A stretch of DNA of 35,525 nucleotides from the NCBI GenBank assembly GCA_947074185.1, contig CAMTOO010000013.1:1-35525 (forward strand), in the 5' to 3' direction. Origin of the DNA: an uncultured Negativicutes bacterium. GTDB taxonomy: Bacteria > Bacillota > Negativicutes > Acidaminococcales > Acidaminococcaceae. Below, piece after piece: positions 32,461 through 35,525 of the stretch (its first letter is position 1; each line of letters begins with the position of its first letter). The notes under the pieces are model-generated. The model saw only the letters and a program-made list of their open reading frames with translations. It made no database searches and was not told the origin of the DNA. The position numbers and the translations under genes were made by a program.

Positions 32461-32489
32461 TTGTGCAAGTGTCTAAATACGAGTATAAT
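32461..32489 (+). promoter_or_regulatory. Promoter for the acyl-CoA ligase-larE transcript
   Basis: TTGTGC (32461-32466), a 17-base spacer and TATAAT (32484-32489), 35 bases before the gene. Confidence 0.7.
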
Positions 32490-32524
32490 GAATTATAGGG
32501 AAAAATATATGAGGAGGCGAAGCG

Positions 32525-34006
32525 ATGTTATTTTATGAAATTTTAGATAATCATAAGGATCATTCCGAAGCTTTGATTTTCCAAGATACTAGTATGACTT
32601 ATGGTGAACTTAAGGAAAAAATAGATTTGTGGGCTTCCTGTTTACAAGCAAAAGGTGTGAGAAAAGGCGATAAAGTAGGCCTTTTAAGCAAAAATAGTAT
32701 TGAATTTGTTATTGCCTATTTTGCTATTATAAAGGCAGGCGGTGTGGTTGTTCCTTTTAACTTCCAATTAGCGCCTCTGGAAATTGCGTATATAGTGAAA
32801 GATGCAGGGATGAAGTTTCTGATAACTAAAGAAAAATTAGATTTAGAAGCAGCCCTTAAGGAATATGCTTGTGGGCAAGTTCTACAAATAGAGTTTGATG
32901 AATTAAATGCACAAAAAACTATGGAATATAATCCAGTTGCTTTAAATGAAAATGACAATTGTACTATCATTTATACTAGTGGTACTACTGGTTATCCTAA
33001 AGGCGCTATGTTGTCTCATCGCAACCTAGTTTCTAATGCTAGGGATTTTACAAAACGTGTTCTTATGTTTGATACAGATAGAATGCTTTGCGTTTTACCA
33101 ATGTATCATTGTTTTGCATGGACAGTTTCTGTTGCAGGACCATTATTAAATGGCGGCTGCATAATAGTACAGGAAAATTACACTTTAGGCGAGGCGGTAA
33201 GATTGATTGAAAAATATCAAATTACTCAATTTGCGGGCGTTCCTACAATGATTCAAATGTTTGAGAAAGGTGCAGAAGCCAACCAATTAAAGTCAATAAG
33301 ATATTTTGTTTGTGGTGGTGCATCTTTGCCACAAAAGCTAGCTAAAGATTTTAAAAATAAATTTGGCAAGCCTGTGCAAGAAGGGTATGGACTTTCAGAA
33401 GGATCTCCAGTTTGTACTGTTAATCCAGCAGATAAGATAAAAACAGGTTCTATTGGACCTCAATTGCCAGATGTTTTAATTGAGATTCGTGATGAAAATG
33501 ATAAGGAAGTTGCGGTAGGAGTTGTAGGAGAACTTTGCGTGCAAGGTCCTAATGTTATGTTAGGCTATCTTAATAAACCTGAGGAAACAGCTAATACTTT
33601 ACGTGGTGGCTGGTTACATACAGGTGATTTAGCTTATAAAGATGACGAAGGATATATCTTTATCGTTGATAGATTAAAAGATATGATTATTACAGGTGGG
33701 GAAAATATTTACCCTAGGGAGATTGAAGAAGCTATTTATCATCACTCTGCTGTACAAGAAGTTGCTGTTGTTGGCGTGCAAGATAAACTAAGAGGGCAAG
33801 CTGTGGCAGCATATGTTGTTTTAAAAGAAGGTATGGAAGTTACTAAGAAGGATTTAAGACAGTTTTTATTGACCAAAATAGCTGCTTATAAAGTTCCTAA
33901 GCATATAATTTTTGTGGAGCTGCTTCCTAAGAACAATACTGGAAAAGTTTTAAAAACAGTATTGCGAACTAAATGTGAGGAAGATGTTTTGAGAGGTAAA
34001 TTTTAA
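32525..34006 (+). CDS. AMP-forming acyl-CoA/acid ligase
   Basis: A 493-residue adenylate-forming enzyme that activates a carboxylic acid with ATP and passes it to CoA. Motifs: IIYTSGTTGYPKGAMLSH (about 149-166, phosphate loop), YGLSEGSPVC (adenine site), GGWLHTGDLAYKDDEGY, DRLKDMIITGGENIYPREIE (hinge) and PKNNTGKVLKTVLR with the catalytic Lys near the C-terminus. Closest in style to medium/long-chain acyl-CoA synthetases; the acid is not readable. GAGGAGG precedes the ATG. The larE start overlaps the stop by one base, indicating coupled translation. Confidence 0.92.
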   Translation: MLFYEILDNHKDHSEALIFQDTSMTYGELKEKIDLWASCLQAKGVRKGDKVGLLSKNSIEFVIAYFAIIKAGGVVVPFNFQLAPLEIAYIVKDAGMKFLITKEKLDLEAALKEYACGQVLQIEFDELNAQKTMEYNPVALNENDNCTIIYTSGTTGYPKGAMLSHRNLVSNARDFTKRVLMFDTDRMLCVLPMYHCFAWTVSVAGPLLNGGCIIVQENYTLGEAVRLIEKYQITQFAGVPTMIQMFEKGAEANQLKSIRYFVCGGASLPQKLAKDFKNKFGKPVQEGYGLSEGSPVCTVNPADKIKTGSIGPQLPDVLIEIRDENDKEVAVGVVGELCVQGPNVMLGYLNKPEETANTLRGGWLHTGDLAYKDDEGYIFIVDRLKDMIITGGENIYPREIEEAIYHHSAVQEVAVVGVQDKLRGQAVAAYVVLKEGMEVTKKDLRQFLLTKIAAYKVPKHIIFVELLPKNNTGKVLKTVLRTKCEEDVLRGKF

Positions 34007-34818
34007 TGGATGAATTACAAATAAAAAAAGATAAATTAGAAAATATAATTAACGAATTAGATAGCGTGGTAGTCGCTTTTAGTGGTGGAGTTGACTCTGC
34101 CTTACTACTTGCTGTAGCGGCTAAAAATCACAATATAAAAACTATAGGTATAACAGTTAAATCTATTAGTTATGCTGGACATGAACTTAAAGATGCTGAA
34201 GACATAGTTCATATTTTAGGGGTGGAACACGCTTATTTAGAAGTAGATCAGTTAGGCATACCTGAATTTGCAGGAAATGGACCAGAACGTTGCTATTATT
34301 GCAAAAAAGCTATCTTTGAGGAGCTCAAGAAATTTGCTAAGCAAAATGGCTATGCATACGTTGTTGATGGTAGCAATATAGATGATATAGGTGATTATCG
34401 TCCTGGGGCACGAGCTCTTGAAGAACTTGGGATAAGAAGTCCTTTAAAAGAAGCAGGTTTAGATAAAAAAGAAATTCGTAAACTTTCTCAAGAAATGGGA
34501 CTTTTTACAGCAGATAAGCCGTCTTACGCCTGTCTTGCTTCAAGAATTCCTTATGGTGAAGAAATTAGTGAAGAAAAATTGCGAAGAATAGAAAAAGCAG
34601 AAAATTATTTGCGTGGACTTGGCTTTACCAATGTACGTGTTAGATCGCATGGTTCTTTGGCACGAATTGAAGTTGCGCCAGAACAAATTAATTTGTTTAA
34701 TATGGGTGAAAAACGTCAAATGATTAGTAAGAAAATGAAAGAGTATGGATTTATCTATGTTGCTATAGATTTAGATGGATTTAGACAAGGTAGCATGAAT
34801 GCTGAAATAAAAAAATGA
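34006..34818 (+). CDS. larE: ATP-dependent sacrificial sulfur transferase LarE
   Basis: LarE gives the sulfur of one of its own cysteines to build the nickel-pincer nucleotide cofactor of lactate racemase and related LarA enzymes. The 270-residue protein has the PP-loop SGGVDS (26-31), PERCYYCKKAIF, and SYACLASRIPYG in which the cysteine is residue 176, the same number as the sacrificial Cys176 of Lactobacillus plantarum LarE. The partner genes larA, larB and larC are not in the window. It overlaps the acyl-CoA ligase gene by one base. Its stop codon (34816-34818) lies inside the terminator stem. Confidence 0.93.
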   Translation: MDELQIKKDKLENIINELDSVVVAFSGGVDSALLLAVAAKNHNIKTIGITVKSISYAGHELKDAEDIVHILGVEHAYLEVDQLGIPEFAGNGPERCYYCKKAIFEELKKFAKQNGYAYVVDGSNIDDIGDYRPGARALEELGIRSPLKEAGLDKKEIRKLSQEMGLFTADKPSYACLASRIPYGEEISEEKLRRIEKAENYLRGLGFTNVRVRSHGSLARIEVAPEQINLFNMGEKRQMISKKMKEYGFIYVAIDLDGFRQGSMNAEIKK

Positions 34819-34840
34819 CCTCAAATGAGGTCATTTTTAT
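34811..34840. terminator. Bidirectional terminator between larE and lgt
   Basis: ATGACCTCA (34815-34823) pairs with TGAGGTCAT (34826-34834), flanked by A and T tracts. It overlaps the larE stop codon and serves the convergent lgt gene too. Confidence 0.88.
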
Positions 34841-34857
34841 TTTTGTAAAAATTGATG

Positions 34858-35525
34858 TTAATTGGTAGAACTGTTTTTCTCTTTATAACCGCAGTAGAAG
34901 AATAATACAGCAGCAATAAGTGCAAAAGCTAAACTAGTTGTTTGCGCACTAGTGAAGCCTAAAAAATATGGTTCTGCATAGTCGCCTCGTAAATATTCTA
35001 GACCAAAACGCATCATAGAATACATAAAAGCGTAAAGGCAAATTGCCTGACCTTTAGCGTGTTTGAAAGATCTAAATAAAAGAAGTAGAGCAAAGAGTAC
35101 AACATCTAATTGGCCTTCCCATACTTCTGCAGGCCAAAGAGGAGTTGCTCCATAAGTAGCACGCGCTAAAGTTCCTTCAGGATAAATAATGCCAAAGTCG
35201 CCCCCAGTAGGTGAGCCAAAGGCATCACCGTTTAATAAATTAGCGATACGACCGATTGCTTGTCCGATTAAAAGAGAAGGTGCTACGATATCTGCTAAGG
35301 CTAACCAATCTATATTATTTCTTTTACAATACCAAACACCAGCTAAGAAGCCAAAGAGAATACCGCCTTGACTTTCCATACCTCCTTTCCAAACAAAAGT
35401 TCTTGCTATAAGACGTTGTTGGTAGTTGTCCCAATCAAAACAGCATACATCCAAACGTCTTCCTCCAACAATTTCGCCGAACCCTCCACAATTTCTTACA
35501 TCTCCTATGTGATCATGCCCTCGTT
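34858..35525 (-). CDS. lgt: Prolipoprotein diacylglyceryl transferase (5' end beyond the window)
   Basis: Lgt moves diacylglycerol from phosphatidylglycerol onto the lipobox cysteine, the first step in lipoprotein maturation. Visible are GGILFGFLAGVWYCKRNNI, APSLLIGQAIGRIANLLNGD (with the conserved Arg and Asn of the Lgt signature), FGSPTG, PTWxPAE-like ATPLWPAEVWEG and MRFGLEYLRGDY, plus five or so membrane helices. The frame stays open to the window edge and upstream residues (GEIVGGRRLDVCCFDWDNYQ) resemble the Lgt GxIVGAR...DYY region, so the TTG at 35454 is not the true start. The usual His of the HGG motif reads Gln here (ESQGG). The first part of the gene is missing. Confidence 0.88.
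   Translation of the reverse strand, partial: RGHDHIGDVRNCGGFGEIVGGRRLDVCCFDWDNYQQRLIARTFVWKGGMESQGGILFGFLAGVWYCKRNNIDWLALADIVAPSLLIGQAIGRIANLLNGDAFGSPTGGDFGIIYPEGTLARATYGATPLWPAEVWEGQLDVVLFALLLLFRSFKHAKGQAICLYAFMYSMMRFGLEYLRGDYAEPYFLGFTSAQTTSLAFALIAAVLFFYCGYKEKNSSTN

Noticed and set aside
35452-35454. TTG at 35454 as the lgt start
   Set aside because: The frame stays open to the window edge and the upstream residues still resemble Lgt, so the true start is outside.

Overview
The window looks like chromosomal DNA from a low-GC diderm Firmicute of the class Negativicutes. Firmicute-type content (ffs RNA-dnaX-ybaB-recR-bofA block, LytR-CpsA-Psr protein, fatty-acid kinase pair, PerR, WalJ) sits beside two classical autotransporters with outer-membrane beta-barrels, one ending in an OmpA peptidoglycan-binding domain. 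The genus cannot be fixed by eye. I see no prophage, insertion sequence or CRISPR array.

Layout. 1-4.5 kb: a tandem UspA protein, tRNA-Ser(GGA), SRP RNA and the dnaX-ybaB-recR-bofA operon. 4.6-5.9 kb: a dicarboxylate/amino-acid:cation symporter. 6.0-12.8 kb: two tandem autotransporters with unrelated passengers but an exactly shared 683-bp barrel segment. 12.9-18.8 kb: an LCP cell-wall ligase, a candidate short RNA with an operator-like promoter, then a five-gene unit fakB-fakA-lysO (in two pieces)-cysteine-desulfidase-like gene. 18.8-20.9 kb: tex on the minus strand. 21.1-24.7 kb: perR, then deoC-walJ-htrA-rlmH packed without gaps. 24.7-26.2 kb: an OFA-family MFS transporter on the minus strand behind what reads as a ZTP riboswitch with an overlapping terminator. 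26.2-28.7 kb: a lipoprotein barnase with barstar, a MATE efflux protein and a convergent cupin. 28.8-31.9 kb: a polar amino-acid ABC transporter followed by queC. 31.9-35.5 kb: two nested hairpins, a fluoroacetyl-CoA-thioesterase-like hotdog protein divergent from an acyl-CoA ligase, larE, and an lgt gene that runs off the right edge.

How it fits together. Housekeeping operons for replication/repair, fatty-acid salvage and protein quality control alternate with surface and secretion functions: autotransporters, three lipoproteins (HtrA, barnase, substrate-binding protein) and the Lgt enzyme that lipidates such proteins. Most units end in clear intrinsic terminators, several of them bidirectional between convergent genes.

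The observations most worth following are the ZTP riboswitch on an OFA transporter (suggesting formate or one-carbon uptake), the gene-conversion-like barrel duplication with an OmpA tail on only one copy, the membrane-anchored barnase with its immunity protein, and the operator-overlapped promoter driving a roughly 50-nt transcript upstream of fakB.
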